In this document: piece by piece, positions 33,608 through 42,585 of the stretch
How positions within the stretch are numbered: the stretch's first letter is position 1
How the letters are laid out: each line of letters opens with the position of its first letter
Translations under genes and position numbers: made by a program
Notes under the pieces: generated by a model
Seen by the model: only the letters and a program-made list of their open reading frames with translations
Told to the model about the DNA's origin: nothing
Database searches by the model: none
DNA from: Adhaeribacter pallidiroseus
Lineage (GTDB): Bacteria; Bacteroidota; Bacteroidia; Cytophagales; Hymenobacteraceae
DNA: 64,000 bases
NCBI RefSeq assembly: GCF_003340495.1
Contig: NZ_QASA01000001.1
Span: forward strand, 4,836,001 to 4,900,000
Direction of reading: 5' to 3'

Positions 33608-35332
33608 CTAATCGCTTTTTAATTGAAAGGAACTGATATCGTAGCCTGGCTTAGCCGCTGATATTTTAAAATTAGTAAAGCGTTTATGAATGGCAATGCG
33701 ATCGGTGTTAAAATATAAGAAAAGCAAATTACTCTCTTCCTGCATTACTTTTTGAAGTTTGCGGAGTAAAGCAACCCTTTTTTTCTGATCGGTAGTTTCA
33801 CTGATATTTTCAATCAACCTGTCGCTTTCAGGAGTACCAAAACCAGTAAAGTTTTGTTCCTGGAGATCAGCATTTTCGGTGTGAAGAATTGGTCGGAAAT
33901 TAAAAATTCCCGGATTACCGGAGAGGTACCGGACAGCAACTTCAAAATCTTGCGCCTGAATTCTTTTATTTAGCAAGCCAGCCTCTACCGGCTGCACATT
34001 TACCGGTATGTTTAACTTGGCCGCAGCCTGCCGGAAAATAAAAGCAATATTTTCAAATTCAGAATTACCCTCTTTATAATTAAAAGTAATGGTTAATGGA
34101 ATGATCTGGCCATTTATCAGTTTTTGCCAACCCTTGTTTTTTTCTGTCCAACCAGCGGCATGTAACAATCGACGGGCTTCGGCTAAGTTTAAAGTATACG
34201 GCCGGAGACTATCGTTATAGTAAATCTTATCCGCCGGATTTACAATACCTACGGTAGGTACGGCAAAACTCCCCATCGATACCTGAATCATTCTGGGAAT
34301 ATCTAATAAATAGCCAATCGCCTGGCGGGTACGCTTATCCGCAAACTTTTCGTGGCGGCCGTTTATGCCGATAAAAGTAAAATCGTAGGTACTGGGCGTA
34401 TAAAGGGCGTATTTTTTTTGAAAGGAGGCTTCGGATTGCAGTTGCACAAAACTAGTAGCCGGTATGCCGGCATACACATCTAACTGCTCATTATTCAAGG
34501 CCAGTAGCGCCGTTGTATTATCCGGAACAATCTGGAAATTAATCTGGGCGGGATAAGCTGTGATATAGGCCAGGGAAGGCGATAGGCGCTCGGCCCACCA
34601 GTGCTGCTTCTTTTTTAATTTTACATACTGTCCGGTTTTCCAATCGCTTAATCTATACCCGCCGCTTCCTTTTAGATAAGCCGTGTCGCGGGTAAAGCGG
34701 GCACTGTTAAACCACGCGGCGAAAGCTTTTATTTTAGGATGGCTCTTTAACGAATCGTATTGGTTCTCTAATTCTGGCAGCGTAAACTTCTCTAATAATT
34801 GCTGCGGATCTACTACGTAAGCCGGCAGAATGGCAAAATCACCAATTTCCCAACTCATATTGGGCGTGTAACTGTCGCACTCAATCGTAAATTTTTTGGG
34901 ATCCGTAGCATCTAACTTTATGTCGTGCACATATTCCAAAGCAGCTCGCATTGTTTCATTGTTTACCAGCGGAGCTTTAATTACCTTTAAAGTAAAAGCT
35001 ACATCCTGCGCCGTAATGGGCTTGTTGTTATCCCAAACAGCTTCGTTACGCAAACGGTACGTTATAAACGATTTATCTTTTGCCTGCACTACCGTTGGGA
35101 GCTGTTCGGCCAACAACGGCTTTAATTGCTGATCCTGCAAATCAATCGTCAGCAGCGATTGGTATAATAAAGCCACTATCTGGGCTGTATTGGCAGTAGT
35201 AAAGGAAATAGGATTTAAAGATTCCGGATCGGCGGCGGTCCGCACTACTACCTCTTCTTTGTTTCCCGCAGGCCGACAAGCTTGTATGAAAAAATGCAGT
35301 ATTAGAAAGTAGAAAAAAAGTCTTACTCTCAT
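33608..35332 (-). CDS. ABC transporter substrate-binding lipoprotein, SBP_bac_5 family
   Basis: A 574-residue lipoprotein with signal MRVRLFFYFLILHFFIQAC. The family 5 extracellular solute-binding fold is clear: VVRTAADPESLNPISFTTAN near the start, YRLRNEAVWDNNKPITAQDV, then FTLKVIKAPLVNNE near residues 85-120, FADKRTRQAIGYLLDIPRMI near 320-345, and a C-terminal lobe with NRTDRIAIHKRF-like residues. Members bind peptides, nickel or oligosaccharides; a peptide is the default guess. It is the first gene of a tight three-gene operon with the two permeases. Confidence 0.9.
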   Translation of the reverse strand: MRVRLFFYFLILHFFIQACRPAGNKEEVVVRTAADPESLNPISFTTANTAQIVALLYQSLLTIDLQDQQLKPLLAEQLPTVVQAKDKSFITYRLRNEAVWDNNKPITAQDVAFTLKVIKAPLVNNETMRAALEYVHDIKLDATDPKKFTIECDSYTPNMSWEIGDFAILPAYVVDPQQLLEKFTLPELENQYDSLKSHPKIKAFAAWFNSARFTRDTAYLKGSGGYRLSDWKTGQYVKLKKKQHWWAERLSPSLAYITAYPAQINFQIVPDNTTALLALNNEQLDVYAGIPATSFVQLQSEASFQKKYALYTPSTYDFTFIGINGRHEKFADKRTRQAIGYLLDIPRMIQVSMGSFAVPTVGIVNPADKIYYNDSLRPYTLNLAEARRLLHAAGWTEKNKGWQKLINGQIIPLTITFNYKEGNSEFENIAFIFRQAAAKLNIPVNVQPVEAGLLNKRIQAQDFEVAVRYLSGNPGIFNFRPILHTENADLQEQNFTGFGTPESDRLIENISETTDQKKRVALLRKLQKVMQEESNLLFLYFNTDRIAIHKRFTNFKISAAKPGYDISSFQLKSD

Positions 35333-35450
35333 TGCTGGTTGCTATTAACTTAAAACATAGTTTAACAAAACTAAAATAAGTTAACAACAAAACTAATACT
35401 CTGCGAAAAATATAACTTGCTAACTATTTTACCAGCTTGCTTTACCACAA

Positions 35451-35469
35451 GCCCGTGCAAACACCGGGC
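35451..35469. other. short G/C-rich hairpin
   Basis: GCCCGTG and CACCGGGC around CAAA can pair, between the Thr/Ser-rich peptide gene and the binding-protein gene (both minus strand). It has no T-run, so it may be an attenuated terminator of the small gene. Confidence 0.3.
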
Positions 35470-35481
35470 AACTATAAATTA

Positions 35482-35646
35482 CTAGTTTCTATCGTCCCAG
35501 CCAGAAGTACCAATGTTGGTAGTAGAAGTGGGAGCAGTGGCTGACTGAACAGTAGTATTGGTTGGAGAAGTAGTAGTTTTAACAGGAGTAGAACCAGAAG
35601 TTAAAACAGATACTTGAAGAAGAGCGGCTACGATTAATTCTAACAT
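35482..35646 (-). CDS. 54-residue Thr/Ser-rich small peptide
   Basis: An ATG frame of 54 codons giving MLELIVAALLQVSVLTSG, then a low-complexity middle almost entirely of Thr, Ser, Pro, Val, Asn and Ala, ending in the more ordinary NIGTSGWDDRN. The hydrophobic start could be a short membrane or export segment. I do not recognise a family. A clear ATG, a defined non-repetitive C-terminal motif (GWDDRN) and low codon redundancy support translation. It lies divergent from the helical-protein gene at 36020 and upstream of the transporter operon. Confidence 0.5.
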   Translation of the reverse strand: MLELIVAALLQVSVLTSGSTPVKTTTSPTNTTVQSATAPTSTTNIGTSGWDDRN

Positions 35647-35714
35647 GATTTTAGTGCTTTAAATTGTTTTCGGTTGGGTTATTTTGTTGAAACAAATTTG
35701 GCACATAAAATAGG

Positions 35715-35747
35715 ACTTAGAAAGGAAAAAGTGCCATTAAAGGTAAC
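35715..35747 (+). repeat. diverged direct repeat, copy 1
   Basis: 33 bases starting ACTTAGAAAGGAAAAAGTGC. They match 35911-35944 with about five mismatches and one gap. Read in one frame both encode similar strings (RKEKVPLKVT and RKENLALKVT), so they may be relics of a duplicated coding stretch. Confidence 0.5.
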
Positions 35748-36019
35748 CATTAAAATTCCAAGGAGGCATAGCAATAAACACATATAATTATCTATATATC
35801 TTTGATTAGATTCATCAGCAAGGGGTTGCTTTTCAAAGATATTGCTAATATTTTTACTAATAGTAACAAAAACATAAAAATATACCTTACAAATATCTTA
35901 ATATCTGCTTACTTTAGAAAGGAAAATTTAGCATTAAAAGTAACGCCACTTTTTTTAAGTTTATCAATCATTTCCTATTACAGTTCTTTATTTAAACACA
36001 ACATTGAGCATTTTTCTGA
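35748..36019. other. A/T-rich region upstream of the helical-protein gene
   Basis: It contains TATCTTTG at 35797-35804, a possible -7 box without a clear TTG upstream, and the second repeat copy. A 73-codon frame here has only a TTG start and a very A/T-driven composition, so I do not call it. Confidence 0.4.
35911..35944 (+). repeat. diverged direct repeat, copy 2
   Basis: 34 bases starting ACTTTAGAAAGGAAAATT; partner of 35715-35747, 196 bases further on. Confidence 0.5.
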
Positions 36020-37444
36020 ATGAACGATCTGCGCGAATTAGTTAAAATAGTAACAAACAGGGGTCAAAAAAACTTCCCTTTGCTCGAATTAAAAAATAAG
36101 ACGCCAAACAAGGAAGTAGACTTATTTCATTTAATCCGGACGGGCCAATGCGAAAATGATCACCAGGCAGCTGCTCTTATGTACAAAGCGCAACCCAACG
36201 ATCCGCGCATTAAAATGCTTAAATCCAGGTTACGTAAAAAGTTATTAAACCACTTGTTCTTTCTTGATTTTTCAGATCAGAGTCTTAAATCCTCGCACCG
36301 GTACGAGCAGAAAAGCCTTGCTTTATTATTTCAGGCGCGCACTTTAATGAACGAAGGAGAAAGTGATACTTCGGCCAGCTTGTTACGAACCGCCCTCGCC
36401 ATGGCCGAAGAAGCAGAATTTACCCAGATTATTATTGATTGTTATCAGCTGTTACTGGAAAATTATTCGCTTAGTATCTCTTCTACAAACTTTTATAAAA
36501 CCAAGAACACGCTAAACAAGTATCGTGCCTTGGCTGTATTGGAGCAAGAAGCCGCCGACTTATACTATACTTCCCGACTTGAACTAAATAAATCGGTTTT
36601 TGCGAAAAACAAATATTTAGAAAAATTAAAAACCGTAGTTCAGAAACTAGAAGACCTTTGGAAAAAAACGCATTCAGCTAATATTTTTGATTTTTATTAC
36701 AAGCTTAGCATATTGCTACACGAGCTTACCGGCAACTTTGCGGAGATTCTGAAAACAACGGCTACTTCCGAAAATCTTTTACAAAAAGGCAAAATCAATA
36801 AAAAACGTTTTGACGACCGTTATAATAAGTTTATTAATGTGTATGCCTATTTACGCGTAAAAGAGTACGAGAAGGGTTTAATTGCCGCCGCCGCTTACGT
36901 GCCATACTTTAACCGGTCTACGAACAACTGGTTTGCTTTCATGGAGAATTACTTTTTGTTAGCGATGCACGCCGGCGAGTATAACCAAGCCTCTAAATTG
37001 TACGCCGAAGTAATGCGGAATACCTCGTATAAGAAAATATCCCGTACGGCTCAGGAACGATGGTCTTTGTACGGCACTTATCTTTATTTTGTCAACCCTT
37101 CGGATGAGTTATTAAAACAATCTAATTACCGGAAATTAATTTTATCGGTGCCGGAGCACAGCAAAGATAAACAAGGCTTTAACGTGGCTATTTTAATTTT
37201 GCAGTTTATGTATTTTGTGCGATCGCAGGATACGGATGCTTTAAACTACCGGATAGATTCGCTTAAAAAATACGCTGGCCGGCATTTAACACACCAACTA
37301 AGCAAGCGCAACCTCTTATTTTTTAAAATGCTGGTGTTGCTGGTAAAAGAAGACTTAGATTATAACCACGCCAAAAAGAAAGCGGAGCCTTTACTGCAAC
37401 GTTTAAAAACACCCCTATTCCCGGGGATGCTTACGCCGAAATAG
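36020..37444 (+). CDS. unknown helical (TPR/solenoid-like) protein
   Basis: A 474-residue cytoplasmic protein without signal peptide or membrane segment. It is almost entirely predicted helical, with regularly spaced Leu, Ala and Tyr pairs (SLALLFQARTLMNEGESDTS, LRTALAMAEEAEFTQIII, YNQASKLYAEVMRNTSYKKI) that suggest an alpha-solenoid of TPR-like hairpins. The N terminus (DLFHLIRTGQCENDHQAAA, MLKSRLRKKLLNHLFFLD) is basic and conserved-looking. I recall similar long helical proteins in Cytophagales but no function. The gene stands alone, convergent with the S41 protease gene and divergent from the 54-residue peptide gene. Confidence 0.75.
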   Translation: MNDLRELVKIVTNRGQKNFPLLELKNKTPNKEVDLFHLIRTGQCENDHQAAALMYKAQPNDPRIKMLKSRLRKKLLNHLFFLDFSDQSLKSSHRYEQKSLALLFQARTLMNEGESDTSASLLRTALAMAEEAEFTQIIIDCYQLLLENYSLSISSTNFYKTKNTLNKYRALAVLEQEAADLYYTSRLELNKSVFAKNKYLEKLKTVVQKLEDLWKKTHSANIFDFYYKLSILLHELTGNFAEILKTTATSENLLQKGKINKKRFDDRYNKFINVYAYLRVKEYEKGLIAAAAYVPYFNRSTNNWFAFMENYFLLAMHAGEYNQASKLYAEVMRNTSYKKISRTAQERWSLYGTYLYFVNPSDELLKQSNYRKLILSVPEHSKDKQGFNVAILILQFMYFVRSQDTDALNYRIDSLKKYAGRHLTHQLSKRNLLFFKMLVLLVKEDLDYNHAKKKAEPLLQRLKTPLFPGMLTPK

Positions 37445-37524
37445 AAATTATGCCCTACGAGCATCTTTGGAGTTTAATTTTAAAAATGCTGCAGGAACAA
37501 TAACGCAGGCGTGGGAACCAGTGA

Positions 37525-39267
37525 TTAATTATTATTAATTGGTCGCGAACCGGCATTTACCAGAGCATCCATTTTGGGTTTGCCAATTATTTTATAAGAG
37601 CCCTGGCCTTTTAATATTGCGGTGTATAAATTTTTATCGGCCAGGGTTTTAATTGCTTCTCTTATATCCGCGTCTGTCCGAAAGGAAGCTTCCAAACGCC
37701 CTTTCTGGAAATAATACCGCGATACAATCTCGCTTTCCAGTATCTCCTTTATCTCGTCCTGGCAGCGGCTTAAATCTTCTTTTTTGTTTTGCGCCAGCTT
37801 GTTTTTTAAAGCGCTGTATTCTTCTTTAATCTCATCAAAGTATTTTTCTTTCTCGGCAATGGTTTTTAACTCTTCCAAGTTCTTTTCGCTCTTGGTAGAA
37901 TAACTGTATTCTTTATCGGCCAGGTATTTTATAAATTCCTGGTAATCGGCATTGCTTAAACTAAACGTACGAGCACTCGGTATAGAAGCGTGCGCAGCCC
38001 GGTAACGCGTGGCATAATCAAAATGCAACGATTTACTAATTAAACTATAGGCTACGTTATGGTAAGTTTTTTCTTTAGTAATTAAATCCGGGTAAATGCC
38101 GCTTCCATCGTAAACCGAACGGCCATTAGCGGTTTTGTATTCCGCCATAAGCGAATCCGATATTTTCCGGACACTGCCATCTTGGTTGCGATGGGTGTAA
38201 TCCAGGGCCTGAATACAACGTCCACTGGGCGTGTAATACTTGGCTACAGTAACCTTTAGTAAAGAATTATAAGGCAAATTAATGGTTTGCTGCACCAAAC
38301 CTTTCCCAAAAGTACGGCTGCCAATAATCGTTCCCCGGTCTAAATCCTGAATGGCCCCGGCTACAATTTCGGAAGCCGATGCCGAACCCCGGTCTACGAG
38401 AATAACCAAGGGAATCAATGGGTCTACTGGCCGCTGGGTAGCCGTATACTCCATATCCTTATCTTTTATTTTGGCTTTCTGCGTGACAATTTTTTTACCT
38501 TTTTCTACAAATAAATTTACGATATCCACGGATTCCTGCACAATGCCCCCCCCGTTGCCGCGCAGGTCCAGCACTAAAGCATTGATATGGTGCTGCTGTT
38601 TTAAGGCAAGTAAAGATTGTTTTACCTCTAAGGCCGAATTTTCTAAAAATTTATCGAGCTTGATGTACCCGATGTTATCTTGTAAAAGGCCGGCATACGA
38701 AACGTTTTTAAACGTAATTGTTTCGCGCAGAATGGTTTTTTCTAAAAGCTGGTTTTCTCCTAGTCGTTTGATGATTATTTTAACGGGAGTATTTTTTTGC
38801 CCTTTTAGCATATCGCTTACCTGGCTGCTGCTGCGTCCGTTAACCGGAATGTTATTGATAGATACTAGCTCATCTCCGGCCCGAATATCTGCCCGTTGCG
38901 CCGAAAAGTTATCATACGACTCCGAAACAATAATTTTATCTTTACGGGTAAATACCGAAATACCAATGCCGGCGTATTGCTTGCTCACGTAATTCATTCT
39001 AAAATCCTCCATATCCGATTCGGGAATGTATTCGGTGTAGGGATCCAGGGAAGCAAGCATGGCTTGTATGCCTTCCTGGATTAAGCCCGAAGGATTTACC
39101 TCGTCAACGTAATTGCTGTTTAATTGCCGGTAAATAGTAGCGAACGTATCCAGGTTTTTAGCTATCTCAAAATACCGGTCTGTGAAACCAAAAGAAACCC
39201 CAATAACCAACAGCACCAAGCAACTATAAATAAATTTGCGGTACAATGACGATGTATATTTTTTCAT
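37525..39267 (-). CDS. S41 family C-terminal processing peptidase
   Basis: A 580-residue periplasmic protease. The ATG at 39267 (MKKYTSSLYRKFIYSC) is chosen over an upstream in-frame start at 39321 because it places the signal anchor at the very N terminus. The PDZ domain is near residues 85-165 (YAGIGISVFTRKDKIIVSES, IRAGDELVSINNIPVNG). The S41 catalytic core has VLDLRGNGGGIVQESVDIV, the Ser in RGSASASEIVAGAIQD and the Lys in GSRTFGKGLVQQT. The C-terminal about 150 residues are charged and helical, as in Bacteroidota CtpA-type proteases. It probably trims or degrades envelope proteins. Convergent with the unknown helical-protein gene. Confidence 0.93.
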   Translation of the reverse strand: MKKYTSSLYRKFIYSCLVLLVIGVSFGFTDRYFEIAKNLDTFATIYRQLNSNYVDEVNPSGLIQEGIQAMLASLDPYTEYIPESDMEDFRMNYVSKQYAGIGISVFTRKDKIIVSESYDNFSAQRADIRAGDELVSINNIPVNGRSSSQVSDMLKGQKNTPVKIIIKRLGENQLLEKTILRETITFKNVSYAGLLQDNIGYIKLDKFLENSALEVKQSLLALKQQHHINALVLDLRGNGGGIVQESVDIVNLFVEKGKKIVTQKAKIKDKDMEYTATQRPVDPLIPLVILVDRGSASASEIVAGAIQDLDRGTIIGSRTFGKGLVQQTINLPYNSLLKVTVAKYYTPSGRCIQALDYTHRNQDGSVRKISDSLMAEYKTANGRSVYDGSGIYPDLITKEKTYHNVAYSLISKSLHFDYATRYRAAHASIPSARTFSLSNADYQEFIKYLADKEYSYSTKSEKNLEELKTIAEKEKYFDEIKEEYSALKNKLAQNKKEDLSRCQDEIKEILESEIVSRYYFQKGRLEASFRTDADIREAIKTLADKNLYTAILKGQGSYKIIGKPKMDALVNAGSRPINNN

Positions 39268-39584
39268 AACCCGATACACGCCGAAGCATTTAGTAAACAG
39301 CCTAAGTATGAAGCAAAACAAATTAGTAAAGTAACCAACTTTCTGAGTAGGTATAGCTCATGCAATATTAAATTAAATCCATTTAAAAGTGTCAATTGCA
39401 CCTTTATTTAATCGTTAAAGCATTTCTTGTATAGACGCTACCAACCAGATTTTATACTCTGTTTGCGGCACATTTTTTAAAAAATTGCTGTGAATTATAA
39501 TTACGGAACGGTAAGATTTAGGAAAAACCGGAGACCCGCTGAATCGCCAGGAAGCAGGGTTTACCAAATAAACTTGCTTGTTAT

Positions 39585-40283
39585 TTAAGAAACAGGTATT
39601 TCTTCGAGCTTGTAGCCTACGCCGTGAATGGTAGAAATTTTAAGTGTAGAATCTGGTCGCAGGTACTTGCGGAGTTTGGAGATAAAGACATCCATGCTTC
39701 GGGCTACAAAATACCCATTATCCTGCCAAACCGTTTTTAAAATAACGTCGCGTTTAACAATGGTGTTTAGCTGCAAGCCCAGCATCCGGAGTACATCGGC
39801 TTCTTTTTGAGTAAGTTGCAGTTTTTGATCTTGCACCCACAGTAATAAATTGGCATAATCGAGCCGGCATTCGCCAAAATAAACAAAAGAATCGTTTTGC
39901 GGTTTGGCGGGAGTTGAAACAGCAGTTCGCTTGAGAATAGCCTTTAGGCGGAGGTTTAGTTCTTCGAGCCGGAAGGGTTTGGTTACATAATCGTCGGCGC
40001 CCAGCCGTAAACCCTGAATCCGGTCTTCGGGCTGGGCTTTAGCCGTTAAAAATAGAATGGGCACGCGGGTGTTTATTTTCCGGATTTCCTGGGCCAGCGT
40101 AAATCCATCGAGCACGGGCAACATCACATCCAAAATACAAAGATCAAAAGTTTGCCGGGCAAAGGCTTGTAAAGCAGTAGCGCCATCGCGGCATAATTGC
40201 ACAGTATACCCTTGTTGTTCCAGGTTATCTTGGATCAAAAAACTTAAATTTTCGTCGTCTTCCACGAGTAATAAATGCGCCAT
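39585..40283 (-). CDS. OmpR/PhoB-type response regulator
   Basis: A 232-residue transcription factor. The receiver domain (residues 1-120) has the acidic pair in LLVEDDENLSF, the phosphorylated Asp52 in CILDVMLPVLDG, and the Thr and Lys switch residues in ILFLTAK and DYVTKPF. The C-terminal winged helix (about 135-232) shows QLTQKEADVLRMLGLQLNTI, the recognition helix RSMDVFISKLRKYLRPDSTL and the family end IHGVGYKLEE. It is encoded 34 bases after the histidine kinase gene in the same direction, so they form a two-component system. The signal and targets are unknown; the neighbouring S41 protease could be an envelope-stress target. Confidence 0.95.
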   Translation of the reverse strand: MAHLLLVEDDENLSFLIQDNLEQQGYTVQLCRDGATALQAFARQTFDLCILDVMLPVLDGFTLAQEIRKINTRVPILFLTAKAQPEDRIQGLRLGADDYVTKPFRLEELNLRLKAILKRTAVSTPAKPQNDSFVYFGECRLDYANLLLWVQDQKLQLTQKEADVLRMLGLQLNTIVKRDVILKTVWQDNGYFVARSMDVFISKLRKYLRPDSTLKISTIHGVGYKLEEIPVS

Positions 40284-40317
40284 TGTGCTAGTTCGAGAAT
40301 GCTCTGATCAGAAGCCT

Positions 40318-41592
40318 TTAAGCGCTGAAAGGCAAGTACAATTCAAAACAACTGCCTTGGTTTTCCTGGCTTTTTATTTGAATTGTGCCTTGATGGGCCT
40401 GAATAACTGTTTTAACGTAACTTAACCCTAACCCAAAGCCCCGTACATTGTGGATGTTGCCGGTAGGTACGCGGTAAAAAGTATCGAAAATACGGGACTG
40501 TACTTCTTGCCGGATGCCTGAGCCTTTATCGGCAATCGAAATAAGAATGCCCTGGTGGTAATTACGGGTCGAAATTTTAATTTCCGGTACTTGCGGCGAG
40601 TATTTTTCGGCATTGTCGAGTAGGTTAAACAAAGCATTGGTCAGATGTAAGTTGTCGGCCTGAATAACAGCTTGAGTTGCTTGTAAATGACAGGTAACCT
40701 GACCGGCCCGTTTTTGCAACCGCAAACTAAGGCGTCGCAAACTTTCTTCGAGTAATTGGTGCACGTTGGTTTTGGTTTTGGTAAGCGCCATTTTCTTTTT
40801 TTCCAGTTCGGCTATTTGCAGTACCCGTTCTACTTGTTCTTTTAAACGCTCATTTTCCTGAAAAATAATGTCGTGGTAACGTTTGGTTTTAGCCAGTGGC
40901 AAAGGAGTATCCGCATTTTTAAGTATTTCGCTGGCAATAGCTATGTTGGTTATAGGGGTTTGTAACTCGTGGGTCATGTTATTAATAAAATCGGCTTTTA
41001 ATTCCGTTAGCCGTTTCTCCTGCAGGATAGAATACAGCGTATACCCAAAAAATACCACTACCACGAGTAAAGCTACCGTGGAGAAAACCCAAAGCTGCAT
41101 TTCGCTAAAGATGTACGTAGTTTTAGAGGGAAAAACTACCACAAAGTTATAATGGCCCGCAGGGACATTTGGGGTGAGCACTGCTTGGTCTGGATGTAGC
41201 TTTTTTTCTTTAATAGTGGCTGGCACGTAATTACCAAACACCAGCGTATCGTCTTCGGCTTTTAAGATTCCGTACTCGTACGGAATGGTAATATGCCGCC
41301 GGGCAAATTCGTATTTCAATAAAGTATCCAGTTCCTGCGCTCTAACCGGAGCATTTACTTCGGCCAGAAAAGAACTGGAAGCTATTTGCCGGATAGGTTT
41401 AGACGGAGCTGCGCCCTGGGCTTTTCCCAGCAATTGCTGCACGGCATTGCTTAAAGCTACCTGCACCGACAGATTAAATTCTTTTTCTTCAGATTTAAAA
41501 GCTTTGTTTAACCACAAGAGCTGAACGGTTAATAAACCACCCAACGCTACAATGGCCATTACAATAATTATTCTTATTTTCTTTCGGCTCAT
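40318..41592 (-). CDS. membrane sensor histidine kinase
   Basis: A 424-residue kinase. The ATG at 41592 (MSRKKIRIIIVMAIVALGG) is preferred to an in-frame TTG at 41643. TM1 covers about residues 6-27 and TM2 about 165-185 (VFSTVALLVVVVFFGYTLYS), with a periplasmic sensor of about 135 residues between them and no named domain. The HisKA box MTHELQTPITNIAIASEIL holds the phospho-acceptor His. ATP-binding boxes follow: LTNALFNLLDNAEKYSPQ (N), DKGSGIRQE (G1) and FGLGLSYVK (G2). It pairs with the response regulator encoded downstream. Length and layout match Bacteroidota RprX-type kinases. Confidence 0.94.
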   Translation of the reverse strand: MSRKKIRIIIVMAIVALGGLLTVQLLWLNKAFKSEEKEFNLSVQVALSNAVQQLLGKAQGAAPSKPIRQIASSSFLAEVNAPVRAQELDTLLKYEFARRHITIPYEYGILKAEDDTLVFGNYVPATIKEKKLHPDQAVLTPNVPAGHYNFVVVFPSKTTYIFSEMQLWVFSTVALLVVVVFFGYTLYSILQEKRLTELKADFINNMTHELQTPITNIAIASEILKNADTPLPLAKTKRYHDIIFQENERLKEQVERVLQIAELEKKKMALTKTKTNVHQLLEESLRRLSLRLQKRAGQVTCHLQATQAVIQADNLHLTNALFNLLDNAEKYSPQVPEIKISTRNYHQGILISIADKGSGIRQEVQSRIFDTFYRVPTGNIHNVRGFGLGLSYVKTVIQAHQGTIQIKSQENQGSCFELYLPFSA

Positions 41593-41704
41593 AATTTTAA
41601 AAATCTTGGAGGTACAGCCCTTTTGGCCAGGTATAAAGTACAACGTTGGGAAATCGGTTACAAGAGCGCTCGGCGACTCTCTTTTTTAAATTTTACTCCG
41701 GCAA

Positions 41705-42421
41705 TTACTCTTTTATCCACTGCTCATATTTCGCGCGAAGCAGCTTTACGGCATTTTCCTTACCGGGTGTTAATCCGTAAATTGTTAAATTTAAGTAAGG
41801 ATCATTTAAATAATCATCTGGTTTGGTAACCATGATAAAAGCACTGGTCGCTTTTTGCGCCCCGCAACGCTTGTCGCCACCCGCCGCCGAACCCGCTTCT
41901 AAAGCGATCATTAAAACATCCGAAATACTACGTCGCTCTTTTTGAGCTTTTAATACAGCTTCCAGAATAATTTTAAGCTGGTTTTCGTGGGCTAAGGTAT
42001 TGCCTTGTACCGATACACCGCTGGCCGTTAAAGCTCCGTTATAAGCAGCAGTAGCTTGGCCCGTGTAAGTTTTCGGATGCGCCATGTTGCGGATACTTAT
42101 CACGGCATACTGCTGCTGCTCCGGATTATATTTAGGATTTCGCATTTCCGCTATTATTTGCTCGGGAGTAGCATTGGCTTCCAGCATTTTCAATCCTTTT
42201 TTTCGGGCACTGTTGCTGCTCCTGGCTTGCACGATAACCGCTCCCTTGCCCGGAATAATTGCACCGATGCCGTAACAATTATAGCTGCACGAAGCTCCGG
42301 CAATGCCAATTTCCTTGGTAACCGGATCAATAACAATAATAGACCAGGTAGCAAACAAAGGCAGATGCCCCAGGAACACCAGCCCAGCCGTTAAGCTAAA
42401 CTTTAGCAGGAAACTTACCAT
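41705..42421 (-). CDS. DUF1028 family secreted protein (Ntn-hydrolase-like)
   Basis: A 238-residue protein with a signal peptide (to about residue 25, cleavage near LFATWS). Immediately after it comes TWSIIVIDPVTKEIGIAGAS, the DUF1028 start, in which a new N-terminal residue after cleavage could act as nucleophile in an Ntn-hydrolase-type fold. GIGAIIPGKGAVIVQARSS and QYAVISIRNMAHPKTYTGQA, as well as SGVSVQGNTLAHENQL, are further family landmarks. Activity is uncharacterised in general. The gene is upstream of the histidine kinase gene, 112 bases away and in the same direction, so co-transcription is possible but not shown. Confidence 0.85.
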   Translation of the reverse strand: MVSFLLKFSLTAGLVFLGHLPLFATWSIIVIDPVTKEIGIAGASCSYNCYGIGAIIPGKGAVIVQARSSNSARKKGLKMLEANATPEQIIAEMRNPKYNPEQQQYAVISIRNMAHPKTYTGQATAAYNGALTASGVSVQGNTLAHENQLKIILEAVLKAQKERRSISDVLMIALEAGSAAGGDKRCGAQKATSAFIMVTKPDDYLNDPYLNLTIYGLTPGKENAVKLLRAKYEQWIKE

Positions 42422-42585
42422 TCTAAAAAAACTATAGCCTAGAGAACCATTGGCTCATTTCTTATCAAAAATACCTGATTATTCTACTTTTCAGCATTTT
42501 TTAACATTTCATTAACATCTTTTTACAAATCATTAACCAGGTAGCGTGCATTTGCCCGGTATGTTTGCCCAAACAGAAAAGTTAT

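Noticed and set aside
35802-36023. 73-codon frame whose TGA overlaps the ATG at 36020
   Set aside because: The ATGA overlap looked like translational coupling, but the frame has only a TTG start, no internal Met and a composition driven by A/T. I treat it as chance.
38351-38992. 213-codon open frame on the plus strand
   Set aside because: It lies wholly antisense to the S41 protease gene, whose catalytic motifs are intact; the frame has odd Ser/Ile/Arg-rich composition and no recognisable features.
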